Shown: piece by piece, positions 1 to 10,999 of the stretch
Position numbering within the stretch: position 1 is the first letter of the stretch
Layout of the letters: every line of letters starts with the position of its first letter
NCBI GenBank assembly: GCA_038503075.1
Contig: JBCAML010000002.1
Location: 2,356,001-2,420,000, forward strand
Direction of reading: 5' to 3'
Length of the DNA: 64,000 nucleotides
From: Gyromitra esculenta
Taxonomy: Eukaryota > Ascomycota > Pezizomycetes > Pezizales > Discinaceae
The notes under the pieces: generated by a model
The model's database searches: none
What the model was told of the DNA's origin: nothing
The model's input: only the letters and a program-made list of their open reading frames with translations
Translations under genes and position numbers: made by a program

Positions 1-18
1 ATCCATCCATCCATCCAG
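1..18. repeat. (ATCC)n microsatellite at window edge
   Basis: Four and a half perfect ATCC units open the window. This is a simple tandem repeat and may continue beyond the left edge. Confidence 0.8.
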
Positions 19-156
19 TAGGTGCATCACCCAGTTCCACGGTTTACCCCTCCCACTTGCTCCACGATCCCACAACGCCCACTGCTCATCAATCAGCACT
101 AAGAGGAAGGGTGAGGGGGACAGAGTAAACCGCTACGTAGAGCCCCACACTCAACC

Positions 157-1027
157 ATGCTCCCTCTGCTCCGTCTCAATGCTATCCCGGCGGTGATTCG
201 GCTCCTTTCACGGACACACCAAGCCGCGTTTCACGCTTGCTCCAATCTTTCTCGGAAGCTCCCTCAACGCCCCCCCGACGGCATTCGACCAGCATCCATG
301 CCGACGCAGGAAAACACTAACCCGGCAGAAACCCTTTCGAGCCTCGACGTGCTCGGATCTGTCCCAGCACCACCGTCAGCGGTCGAGGCCATCCTCGCCG
401 ACGGATTCTTGCTGAGTAACGGCATGACAGTCCACGACGGCGTCATGTTGGTGAACAACGAGGTTTTCAGGTGGCGGCCGGTGGAGAAGGGAGGATCAGA
501 CGAGAATAAGGCAAAGATAGGGGGGATATTGGAGTTGGCGGAGGAAGCTTGGGGTCTCTTGGACGTTGTTTACCCGAAGCCTGGTTGGTTCACATCCCAC
601 CCTCTTCCCCGATATCATTACTCGATCACCTTACCTTACCTTACCTTTATTTTTATTATCAAACCACGTGCGAACGCTATTCTCGCTTCACGTATTGTGT
701 GCTTTGTGTGCTTTTTCTACTTATTTTGGTCTCTACTTCACTACCGTTATATACGTGACCAATAGCAACCTCCCCTCGCTCCCTGAAAAATAACCTAGAC
801 CTGGTAGGCCTCAGCCGCTGATGCCTTGATTAGAGATACTGGTCATCGGAACTGGCTATAGGTCACTCATGCTCTCCCCTAAGACTCGTGCGAGAATCAG
901 TGAGTTGGGGATAAGGTTGGATGTCATGTCTACTCATAGTGCCGCGGCCGAATACAACCTCCTGGCCACTGAGCGAAGTGGTACCCAAGTCGCAGCAGCA
1001 ATGCTGGTAGACGGATTTGGAAAATAG
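157..1027 (+). CDS. NDUFAF3: NDUFAF3-like mitochondrial complex I assembly factor (Mth938/DUF498 fold)
   Basis: Two exons, 157-583 and 834-1027, give 206 residues. The intron starts GTTGGT and ends GATTAG, with a CTGAT branch-like site at 818-822; the split codon rebuilds Glu in 'PKPEILVIGTGYR'. The first 40 residues are Arg-rich, Ser/Ala-rich and lack acids, as in a mitochondrial presequence, which favours the ATG at 157 over the later one at 298. The body shows the family pattern: 'ADGFLLSNGM', then 'VFRWRP', 'LLDVVYPKP', 'LVIGTGYR', and a C-terminal half ending 'AAAMLVDGFGK'. NDUFAF3 family proteins help early assembly of the complex I peripheral arm in the matrix. Reading through the intron instead gives a hydrophobic nonsense tail, which supports splicing. 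The family call rests on motif recognition, not alignment. Confidence 0.82.
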
Positions 1028-1100
1028 GATAAGTAAGGCAGATCGTCTAATTGGTCGGTTTTCTTTCCCGTTGATGTTGTAGTAAAGAGAGTATTTGGAA

Positions 1101-1140
1101 GAGAGAGAAAGAAAAGAAAGAAAGAAAGAAAGAAAGAAAA
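1101..1140. repeat. (GAAA)n microsatellite
   Basis: A purine-only stretch of GA and GAAA units, with nearly perfect GAAA units from about 1111 to 1139. Confidence 0.85.
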
Positions 1141-2000
1141 GGGTTCGAGGTGTGTACTGTAATGTATCATATTAGTCGAGATTCATAATCATTACGATCT
1201 GCATTTCTTTTATGTAAGCCTTCCCACGAGGTCTGTATCTTATCCATGGAATTCACGCAGCCACCCGCACTTCGCGCTTTTAGCTTGAGGGGATTTCGGT
1301 GGAGCGCTAGGGCGTTCGGGGGGTTTTTCACGTTACTTGGACCATCGCCAACAGGGGTTCATGTAGCTAATCTAAAACTTAAAACGGTTAGAGGGGAAGG
1401 AGTTATGTGTGTCAAGCATATTTCGACCAATTTTCAACTCTTGATTCCTCAACTAAGCATATTGGTATCTTATCATTCCCGAAAGATACCACACATCGGA
1501 AGGCTTGCCGAAGAACAACATGAAATTAAGATCGAGACTAGACAGGAGACAACTGAGGAGTTCCTGATCGCTTGCAGCACCGGATGATTTCGGGGGGGGG
1601 CTAGCTGAAGGTATAGCTTAGCTGTAGCTATTCAGCCAAGATCACTCTTCCGGATATCATCGTCATTGACTTTTTCTGCATCATATATCAAATTAATGCT
1701 CAATGGATGTACTCTTAGACTCGTCACAAATTTGTACACCTCATCAAAGAGATTGCAATGTAATTAAGCCTCGTAGAACTCCCGATATCTCCCGGAAAAG
1801 AGGAGTATTTTGGTGATTGCTACGCTATGCAGAGTTATCCAAGCAGACCGGAGTAAATGTATTTATTCTTGTCTAAATATGTACACGTAGTTACATGTGT
1901 CTAGCCCCTAGGTCATGTACATATATAATATTATACATGTAGTCTTTATACACTCAGCTCGTATGAATAACACTCGCTGTGTCTATTCGTAGCGTGCGTA

Positions 2001-2039
2001 GAGAAAGAAAGAAAGAAAGAAGGGAAAGAAAAGAAAGAA
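2001..2039. repeat. (GAAA)n microsatellite, second copy
   Basis: An imperfect GAAA/AGAA purine tract on the same strand as the one at 1101-1140. Confidence 0.8.
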
Positions 2040-2152
2040 CTTAGATCTCTTCCTCAACACCCCCTCGATTGTGATTCTAAAATTAGTTTATTGAACTTTT
2101 TAGAAGAAGAAAAACTTTCAGTGCATAGCTCCCTGCCGTGCTGTGGCTGGGT

Positions 2153-5100
2153 TTATTTTTGGAATTCCTCCCACTCGTACACATCATCATCCGCTTCCTC
2201 CTCTATCTTAACTTCGTCCTCATCCCACTCATCCTCGGCCCGCTCTTCCATATACTCCTTCTTTTTGGGATGCCCATTCTTGGCATCCTCCTCCTCTTTG
2301 AGCTTGCGTGCTTTAATTGCATCGGAGGTCTCTTCCCAAACCTTCGATATTGGGCTATTTAGGTACGGTTTGCACTTCGAGTCTTTTTTGTTGCCCTTGA
2401 TCTTACACTTGAAAGCTACTCGATGTTCGGGTTCCAATTGCAAAGTAGATACCACGCCTTTACTCTCCAGCTCCTCGATGACGAGATCACACAGCCCATC
2501 ACGTCCCATTTTCATACTCCTCGTAACACTCCCTCTCCGGATACCGAGTCGACAGTATGCGACATACCGCTCCAACCAGTCTTTAATCCTCGATCGGATC
2601 TGATTGGGACAGAAGACTTTCGCGTATTGCTGTGTAGCTGCAGTCCCGGTGATCCCCATTGCGTGCCAGACTTTGACTGTGTTAGCACCAAGAGGGCCGC
2701 AATGGCATGGTAGGACTTTCCGGGTGCTGAATGGATTAAGGTCATCAATGAGGCCCTCTTTGTTTGTTGGCGAATTCCAATTGTACGTGGTAAGGCAAAC
2801 GGGGAGCGTGAACATGCCAGGGACGGAAGGGTCAGCAGCTTGATCTACTGTTGGGCCGGAATTCAGGACAGAGAGGTTCGAAGCAAGCTGGACATCCTGA
2901 AGTTCAAATAGATGGCTGTAGAAGGAGGAGATGATGATATCGGAGGCATTCAGTTTCCAGGGTTCAGCGGCGAGGGCTTCGAAACCGAATGGATCTTCAA
3001 CGGTGTGTGTCATAATAATGCCACGGTCGTTCCAACGGTATAAGTAACAGACAGCTTCGCCAACACAAGCCTTTCGAGATTGGGGGCCGGTGTCGTCGTG
3101 GATACATTCATTGATGGGACGACTGTATTTTTTAGGATCTGGAATCCTGAAGGGGTTCTGAAAACCGCCATTTCGCTTTTGTAGGTCAGTTGTACAGGAG
3201 GCATAGATTTTTTGAGAGTTTAAGGCGGCATTGAGGGTTTTGTAGAAGATGTTTTTCGTCAAAGTGCTATATTGTATTGGTAAGTAGTCGAAAGATAATG
3301 GTTATTGGATTATCAGGGGGCTTACCTTTCGACGTCAGGGGCAGTCCAGGCCCCAAGAACTCCTTCAGTTACTGGAAGGTAGCTACCAATTGCAAGGATG
3401 TTGGCAAGTTCGGTTGATCCTATTCGAAATTAGCTGGCTGGTATTTACCTCCAAGGATATGAGTTCGAAACTGTACCATCTTCCGCAACCTCCACTGACT
3501 TCACTACCCTGTTCACCGTTTCCTTCAGTGCAATTCTCGAAATTCTCGAAGATTCCTGAATAAAATACTGCAAACCCATTTCGTTTCCCTCTCTGGGGTT
3601 GTCACTTCCTGTCCATGTCGAAAACATACTCATGACAGCGGTCTTGATGATCCATTGGCTCAGCATCGGGAACAAGATACTCGTGACCATCTCTGCACGC
3701 TGGCTTGCTACCTCAATGTGATGTGTGACATTGGAAATTTTTTTGGCCCAAGTTCTCTCGGGTTTATCAGGGATAGGCCATGTTTTCGCAAGCTGCTCAG
3801 TATGGTACTGATCATACGAATCCCATGATTCGTATCTTCCTAAAACCTCTCGTTCGGTTTGGGGTCCCCAATTCGCAACTCGATCGCCGTCTTTGAGCTT
3901 TGTGGGAGGATTGACCTGGTTCTTCGTCCGGAGGTATGTGATGTAACTGATTTTGCCGGGCTTGTATCTGCCCTGAGGAAGCTCTCTCCCTTCCTCTTGC
4001 ATTTGTCTTAAACTCTCCTTAGTTACAGTCTGTCCATCGATCGTTCCGTAGCCCTCGAAGTACTTTGCTTGTATTTCTTTTGCCTCTTTGGAAGGGTTTA
4101 TACCATGGAAAACCCTTTTCCAACTGTACCAGCTACCGCCACAAAGATCCTTGAAGTCTTCCCAAGCGTGAGTGGTGGCCTCCTTAAAGCCATGGATTCT
4201 CATGCGGCCTCGGAAATCACGGAACCAGCCAAATCGGTATATGACATCGTTTTCACCAGGCTGTGTGAGGTTGTACATTTGTTTATTGTTGTCTACAGCA
4301 TTATGACGAGTCAATAAAAATGCAACATTTTCAGTGGGTGATGGATGAAAGCTACTTACCCTGGTATTGGCCATAGAGTTCCTGTTTCCACAACCTCCCG
4401 TCTATATGACCATTGTTGCGCCACCAATCGAGCAAAGAATTACCGTCAGGGTTCCACCAAAAGTTTCCACCAAAGCGCGCAGGAACACGCAGCCCCCAGT
4501 GTTGATCATCCATGTATCCTCTATTCATGGCCCATTTGTAGGTTTGCACTTCCGAAATCTCACCATTCGCTGAACCGAGCAGATCAACCCCAGCTTGTTC
4601 GCTCGATATGGTCGGGGGGGTGCGGTCTAGCTTCTTCGATAGCTCGGATACTACCCAGTTTCTCATGCCGGTCCACGGTACAATCGGGAGGAGAGAGTTC
4701 AGCGCAGATTGGGCAGCCCAGAGGGTGATCTGCATCATTTGGTCGAACATTGCGTGCCGGGCCAATTCATCACTGGATGGTTGGACCCAGAAGAAGGTCA
4801 TGGACATCTTGCCGGCCATAAGGCCCACATTGCCCTGGGCTGCTTGAAGGGAGTTCTATTATGAAAAAAGGTAAGAGTCAGTTTAAGTTATTTTTGTCTG
4901 TGCAACTAAATTAAAGTCAAGTAACATAGTTTTATAGGAAGTTTGATATAAGGAAGAAAGGAGGTAAACAAACGTGAACCATATCAACCGCAGAGACAAA
5001 ATGTCCCGCGGACGACAGCACAAAATAGACTCTTCTTGATAAAGTTAGGTCCTCGATATGTCCAACAACGTTCAGGCATTGAACAGCGCAAGAATGCTGG

Positions 5101-5483
5101 ACACCGATAGCACATTTGAAATTGGTGTCACCGAGAAAGTCGTATGCGATCGTTGAGACAAGCCCGTGTTTCCTGAAGTAATCTCGGTCCCTATTTTCGA
5201 GTGTGTAACTCTTGAGCCAGTCGTCGGTTCCACTACGGATGTAGTTTAGTTGGGTTGGGGCGAAGGGACGAGACTTGCAAATTTCGACATTTTCAGACGC
5301 GTGGCGGGATATCTTATGGTAGGGGACTGGAGAAAACTCGGAACTCAAATCCTGCAGCGGGATGCCTGTCTTTGGAGATGGAATGGTTTGCAGATTTTGG
5401 GATCTTATAGGAAGGACCAAAGTAAAGAGTAGAAGGTTTCTAAGACGGGTCCTCTTCCCAGATGGCATAGCCATCCTTACCAT
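2153..5483 (-). CDS. Large secreted protein of unknown function, DUF7872-like
   Basis: Five exons: 5483-4974, 4855-4360, 4292-3477, 3419-3326 and 3266-2153. They join without a stop into 1009 residues; all four introns have GT..AG ends and lengths of about 57-118 nt. The N-terminus has a basic head followed by 'LLLFTLVLPI', a likely signal peptide. Residues 121-136 hold a Cys-containing block (NFKCAIG..SC...C) that recalls a motif I associate with the fungal DUF7872 family; that assignment comes from memory and is uncertain. Later parts contain Trp/Tyr-rich segments such as 'CGGSWYSWKRVFHG' and an acidic, lysine-rich C-terminal tail (EEEADDD...). No catalytic motif was recognised. Met codons at 5474 and 5468 are alternative starts. 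It is transcribed toward the NDUFAF3-like gene. Confidence 0.72.
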
Positions 5484-6618
5484 ACCTTGTTTGATGTCTG
5501 AATGTCGAAAGATAGGTTTGAGAGAAAAAGCTCTTGGTTTCAAATAATTTAATGATACTAGGGCGGTGTCGAGCGAAGAGAGCTGGAAGGAGGAAGAAGT
5601 TATTTTTATATGCTGCCGGAAATTACTTTTGTGACTTTTGTTAATAACCCTAACTATTGATGGGTGATTTTTTTTTTTTAGGAGAAATTGTAATTTACAT
5701 CTATGAAATGAGCTAGGACTACAAGTTGGCTGGTTGGGTACGAAACAATATATCATGACATTGTACTAGTATGCAAATACCAGCTCAGTTGTAATACTCG
5801 GGCTCGAAATAACCGACTACTAAGCTTTAACATCTCTAAGTTAATTAAGATGATCTATTATGACCTTATTCCGAACTATAGTATCCGTAAGTAGTTACTA
5901 ATAGTACTAAATCTTAGGCAAGATGCCTCCTGCTTATAGTCACGGACTGTCACTCGACAAAGATTTGTGCACTTTCAGTTGATTACCTATCAATCGTACA
6001 GCTTGAAGATACTCTTGTTGCGCCTCAACACACGTGACCTGCATGCTGGTGGGGTCTCAGAGATCTCTGGAGATAAAATTTCATTCTGCTTAGTCTATTT
6101 TTAATCTAGCCTAATATCGGAAACACTACTGGCTTTTTTTGAGTCCAGTTTTGAATAAGCCAGCTAAAAAATTTGTAGCTATGTAGCATGTATATGTTAA
6201 GCGAGAGTAGGATAGGTGGAGAGGAAAAACTAACCACTAATGACACCAGTCCTAAGATCAAAGTCTATGCTCCGCGGCCCTAGGAAACTACATGATGCTT
6301 TTCCTTTTCCTCCTGAGGATGATTGGATATTTAGGTTGAAGAGGCTTAATTCAAGCCCTTACTAACTATCGATGTTTAGTTGGTGTGCTCTTGCGCGACG
6401 CGCATCAACACATGTACACTGCAATTGTCTTCGATTTGTAATTGTTCGGAATCGCGAACTTCTAATTTGCGTATAACCCTATAAATAAACGTAGTAATTC
6501 CAAACACTATAACGAGATAAAAACAACCTAGTTTTTGATCTGCTCTCAGATCTAGAAAGATATAACAAAGAATTGTACATCACTATCCACGTTTCTCCTC
6601 CAGTAATCCGTCAACTAC
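5484..6618. other. Intergenic, no gene seen
   Basis: An A+T-rich spacer between two minus-strand genes. It contains the promoter of the secreted-protein gene and the 3' region of the P450 gene. No open frame with recognisable content was found. Confidence 0.6.
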
Positions 6619-8684
6619 CTATGCATTCTTCCTCTTTCTAAACAATAAATTTACCGAGCGATCAGGAATGCAGCTAACTCCAAAATAACTGTTCTTAGGC
6701 CTTTCACCAGTTGGTGTCTTGAACTCATAGTTGGCGATGATATAGCCAACCAAGATCTTAAGCTCATTGGTGGCAAAAAATCTACCGGGGCTGTCCAGGT
6801 GCGTTTGTGTCAGTTGATAGTTCAGTGGTGGGGGAGAGGATTCGCATTTCGGGTTGCAGTTACCAAGCATGTTTTCCGTGCCCAAATGATAGGTAATCCA
6901 AAGTTGTGCTGACCATCTGATGCTTTGCGGCTTGGCCTTCTTCTTTTCTTAATCGTTCATACCTAAAACCATCATATTCGAGTGGCTTTTCGTACTCGTC
7001 GAAATGGATCGCAGTTGCAGGAGCACATAGCCAAGTTCCTTTTGGAATAAAAGTCCCGTCTGAGAAAGTGAACGGGACCATGGCTTTCCTCATCATAGCG
7101 ACTAATCGAATGACATTCCGTGATTAGTCCCGAAGAAATGGAGTCAGAGTAAGAAGCCCACTTACTTGCAGTGACGCCGTTCATGCGCTGAGATTCCTTC
7201 AATGCGCTGTCGAGTTTCTTCATTCTAGTTAGACCTTGTTTTTTCCAACCGCTATCTTCTGCGAGGACAGTTTCAATTTCATCCTTGAGTGGTTCTTGCA
7301 GCTCCTGGTGGGTAGCTAGGTCGTATAAAGCTTGTGTAATAGACTATTATAGTTAGAATACCCGACTACGGAAAGAAACGTAGCATCAGGAATCTAGAAC
7401 GCACCAAGGAAGTAGTGTGAATTGCAGCAAAGTTCAAAAGCAAGATCCTGTTGACCATCTGCTCGGTGCTAGAGCCCTCTGGTGCATTTTCAATAATCCA
7501 TTGAATCGCATCTTCCTAAACCATCCAAACTATATCAGAAATGGTTTCCTAGCCATATGGTGGTGTGATGCAGTTTTTTTCTCAACTCACTGGGCGATCA
7601 ATCCACTTGTCACCAAGATCGGCTAGTTTCTTCCTCCTCTCCTCAAATATCGGGCCGACAAATTTCATCAAGTTCCTAAGCCTCTTCGGTTTGTCTAAAA
7701 TGTACCATGAAACAAACCTAATAGACATCAGCCATATTTCAAATGAAACTTGGAAGCCTAAATAGGCAGATCACTGACGGGCGAAGGACACGAGGAGTCA
7801 TGTCGATAATAGTGCCAGATATGGAGGCCATAGTAGCGTATTCAACGAGGTTATCGAGAAATTCCTGGTTACGGCATAGAGGCAGTCCAACGAACATGCG
7901 GTTGGTGGTTCGTGAAATGACTTTCAACATGACATCCCAAACGTTCACTTCAGTCCACTCGTCTCCAATGTCTGTGTTGTCCTGCCAGGCCAACGTTACT
8001 TCGCTCACTATCTCCGGTAAGATGGTGCTTAATCTTTGTGTGAGATTGACTTGAATTATTTTCAGGTGGTATAGATCATGGCGAAGACTGCTGTCCATAG
8101 TGTAATCGATTGCAATTCTCTAATATTGGTGTATGAATTAGTAGGCGTCTTGATACCAAGAACTGCCAGAAATAAAGGGTTATAATACGTCAGAGGCAGC
8201 TTCACCAAAAGACAGAACATCATCCGGAGCGTTTTTCATCTCTTCCAGATGCTTGGGGTCGGTTGGGAAGATAAGGTATCGTGGAATACTAGAAATTTTG
8301 AAAAATTTCTTGTCCTTACTGTGCTGTTTTTTGCGAATCTAGTCAGCCTTCATGGTTTGAGAATCCCTTTGGAGTAATTCGATGCAGTGTCGATGCAGTG
8401 CCAACCTTTTCATATCCTTCTTTAATAAGTTTATCGGCATTTTTGACGAATTGGAAAGCAGCTTTCCAGGGTCCAAAGAGTCCAGGTGGAATTCCAACTG
8501 TCTCAACGTCGACCTAGATCAACACTTTCGTTAACAGCAGTTCTCATGTGGCTATCTCTGTGCTACATACATAGGCAGAATGGTGGTAGTAAATTCTGTA
8601 AGCGACAAAACCAGCAAGTGCCACAACAACAACGGTGGCTTTATGTGCGGAAAAAAGTTCTTCCAAAAGTTCCTTCAGAGCCAT
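6619..8684 (-). CDS. Cytochrome P450 monooxygenase, nine exons
   Basis: Exons 8684-8571, 8513-8406, 8323-8189, 8119-7750, 7694-7591, 7515-7405, 7343-7166, 7101-6864 and 6790-6619 give 509 residues. A hydrophobic N-terminal anchor (ATVVVVALAGFVAY) precedes 'GIPPGLFGPW', suggesting an ER membrane enzyme. The I-helix reads 'LLNFAAIHTTS' (about residue 300), a form seen in fungal terpenoid and indole-diterpene P450s. The K-helix ExxR is ESQR (Glu364-Arg367), followed by 'FSDGTFIPKGT'. The haem loop is FGHGKHACPGRFFA; the Cys453 codon is split by the last intron (TG|C). Unspliced, the loop appears to lose its cysteine. No terpene, polyketide or peptide synthase lies in the window, so the substrate is unknown and this looks like a stand-alone P450. 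Confidence 0.9.
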
Positions 8685-10759
8685 CTTGACTGGATGGTGT
8701 ACAAAGTCAATTTGATGAGTGATCTCTCTCAAGTTCTGGAAAAGCGGTTATATATTGAAAGACTTAAAGACTATGCGGAACCCGCCCGGAACCCGAAATA
8801 TCTAGATTTCGAGTGTCATTGTGCTTTAGAAGCTCATAACCCGTTCATTTGAGTAACGATCGACATTTCTTTGTGGGCCCATGTATTCAAGGTGTGCACT
8901 ATGCGGATAGTAACGCAGCACCAGCACAGATCGTGTTCGTTGCTAGTGCCGCTCTCCCGCCAAGCGGCCAAAGACCCCGTTACAGAACCGGTTTTGACCC
9001 TCCCAAGACTGGAACTAATCTCGCAGTCAGAAAAACCAAGACCCCAGGTCAAGCAAGGGTCTCTAGACGCAGTATAGCATAGTCGGCCATACTTGGATCT
9101 GCAATCTGCCACGATACGCCCCTTTAGTGTATTACTAACTGTGGGTTTGGTCAAAGTGGCTGGCCACTAACTTTTGTAGGATTGAGCTCCCTTTAAGATC
9201 GCTACGAGGAGCAAAACGGCATTTTTCTTACCCCCTGAGCCGTATCGATTTCTAGGGAACACGACTTCGGCAGCATGAGAGTTTGAGGAGCGAAGTCCGG
9301 CAGGGAACAGCCTTTTTCATTAACCTGGTACGTCTTGGTCCATATACCCTGTTAGGTTGCCTATAACCAATAGTTTATAACGAGATACGGGGCCTAGGCT
9401 TCCGATATAATTAGTGGATTATGTATAGTCGTCAATCCAACTTATTTTGAGTTGAAGGAAGATATCCGATAAGTAGCAAGTCCTGATTCTTGCTACTGCC
9501 CCTCAGAAATTGAACAGCAATAACAAACCATACATACATGTAGTGCACGTGTCTATCGCCGCATAGTAGAGTACTGGTAAACAGGGATTTGAAAAGGAGT
9601 TGACTCCTCGGCCCTATAGCTGTTCTCTGGGGATTTGTAAAGATCTAAACTCTGTAGCTATAATCTTTCATGGGCTAAGAATTCCCAGTGAGGTCTCCAA
9701 TCTGACAAAAGCTACCTGTCTCCCACTAAAAATAGATATGTGTTCTGGCCGGTGGCGGTCCTAGGGATTGACTGATTAAAGGATGTATTCCATTTTGAGG
9801 CCTTACAGCAATTTCTGTTCCTTAAACTACCCACTAGATATCCTCACTTACACCCAAGAGTTAAGTTTTATCTCTATTAGTATTCACTGAGTTTGATCCC
9901 TCTTAGTTAAATCCCAAATATCGGCTCACAAGGATTCCACCAAGTGCCAAGCTCCGAGACTACCACATAACCTGATTGGTAGCAGTTGAAACGAAAATGT
10001 CAAGCACGAAGATTCAGGTTAAAATTTCGGAAGCTGCGCGAGTATCTACTGAGAGCCATTTATCAGCCCGTTTGGTTGTGTGGGAAACTTAGCACGAATA
10101 CCTTAGATGGCTCATCGCTTCTTTAAATGCATACGCAGCAGTCTAGATTCTTAAACCCTTTATCTTAGCATCTAGAACTAGAAACTTTGTCACATTAACA
10201 ACCGTGCATCATCATTCTCTGGTCTTAATTTCAGCGGTCTCCGATGGCTTTTCTGATTCACATACGTGGGAGTACAAACCCCTAGCAAGCTGTCAATTGT
10301 TCGGATAGTTGCTTGAGTCTAACCAACCAAGATTGTCCTCACCAACTTCCAGATATCCCAGTAACAAGGATAAACTTCGGCAGCAAAAAACGTGGGGGAG
10401 GCAGCAAGCCCACTGCTACGTGCCCCTATATGCATTAGTAACAAACTTCCCACCGCAAGGCGTTTGTGCGCGTACGACAATCCTCCTATCGATGGTCACC
10501 CAGTATCAGAACAATTGGACCGACAGAACGCTAGGAAGTCCTGGATAGAATGCTTGTGCAAGCTAGACGTGGCACACGGTTATAGGGAGATCAGCTGATT
10601 ATTGGCTTAGGATGAATGTGCGAAACAAATAAAAAGTCAACATTCAAGAGCAGCCCAATTCCTATTATCGGGCTTCTGTATATCAATTACAAATTCTTGC
10701 TCAAGCCTTCAACAACCAGTTTTTACTCTCGAAATTTCCCTCTTAGATAGGCTCTACAA
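8685..10759. other. Gene-poor spacer upstream of the P450
   Basis: About 2 kb with no supported gene. The first part is the P450 promoter. One TACATGTA octamer lies at 9535-9542. Short open frames on both strands (for example 8834-9154) have no recognisable motifs or splice partners. Confidence 0.55.
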
Positions 10760-10999
10760 ATGTGTTACTACTTACTGCTCATTTATGAATGCGGTCATTC
10801 GGGTTCGCAATTTGATACACTATGTGGAGCTCTCAAAGAGCTATTTGAGGAGACAAATCGAACTTGTCATGGCCAATATACCCCCATCGACTGCGACAAA
10901 CCCCAAAAGCCAAAGCCAGTGCCTATGATGGGGCTATGCCTACAGTGCGAGGAAGGGAGACGTAGCCATAAACGGCTGGGACAGATCTACGGAAAATAG
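10760..10999 (+). CDS. Small Cys/His-rich protein, possibly zinc-binding
   Basis: A single-exon frame of 79 residues. It opens 'MCYYLLLIYECGHSG' and has a C-terminal 'CLQC' pair, with further cysteines at about positions 22, 36 and 47. The CGH plus CxxC arrangement resembles short uncharacterised ascomycete proteins that start with a CG(H/D) motif and end in a Cys pair; zinc binding is an inference from that spacing. It stands alone in a 5.4 kb gene-poor stretch. A chance ORF is possible, but the ordered Cys/His pattern and clean start argue for a real gene. Confidence 0.5.
   Translation: MCYYLLLIYECGHSGSQFDTLCGALKELFEETNRTCHGQYTPIDCDKPQKPKPVPMMGLCLQCEEGRRSHKRLGQIYGK

Larger units (their letters stand above)
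1028..2152. other. Intergenic, convergent genes, no gene seen
   Basis: This is the 3' space between the NDUFAF3-like gene and the minus-strand secreted-protein gene. It holds two GAAA-type microsatellites and one TACATGTA octamer at 1934-1941. A 113-codon open frame at 1246-1587 has no recognisable content. Confidence 0.6.

Noticed and set aside
1141..1150. GGTTCGA-type motif suggestive of a tRNA T-loop (also near 28175)
   Set aside because: No cloverleaf, A-box or acceptor stem can be folded around either site.
1246..1587. 113-codon plus-strand open frame
   Set aside because: No domain, signal peptide or splice partner; it lies in the 3' spacer and its composition looks random.
3442..3470. 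29 nt intron candidate (GTAAAT...AATAG) in the large secreted-protein gene
   Set aside because: Too short and breaks the downstream frame; the GTACAG donor at 3476 gives a 57 nt intron and keeps the frame.
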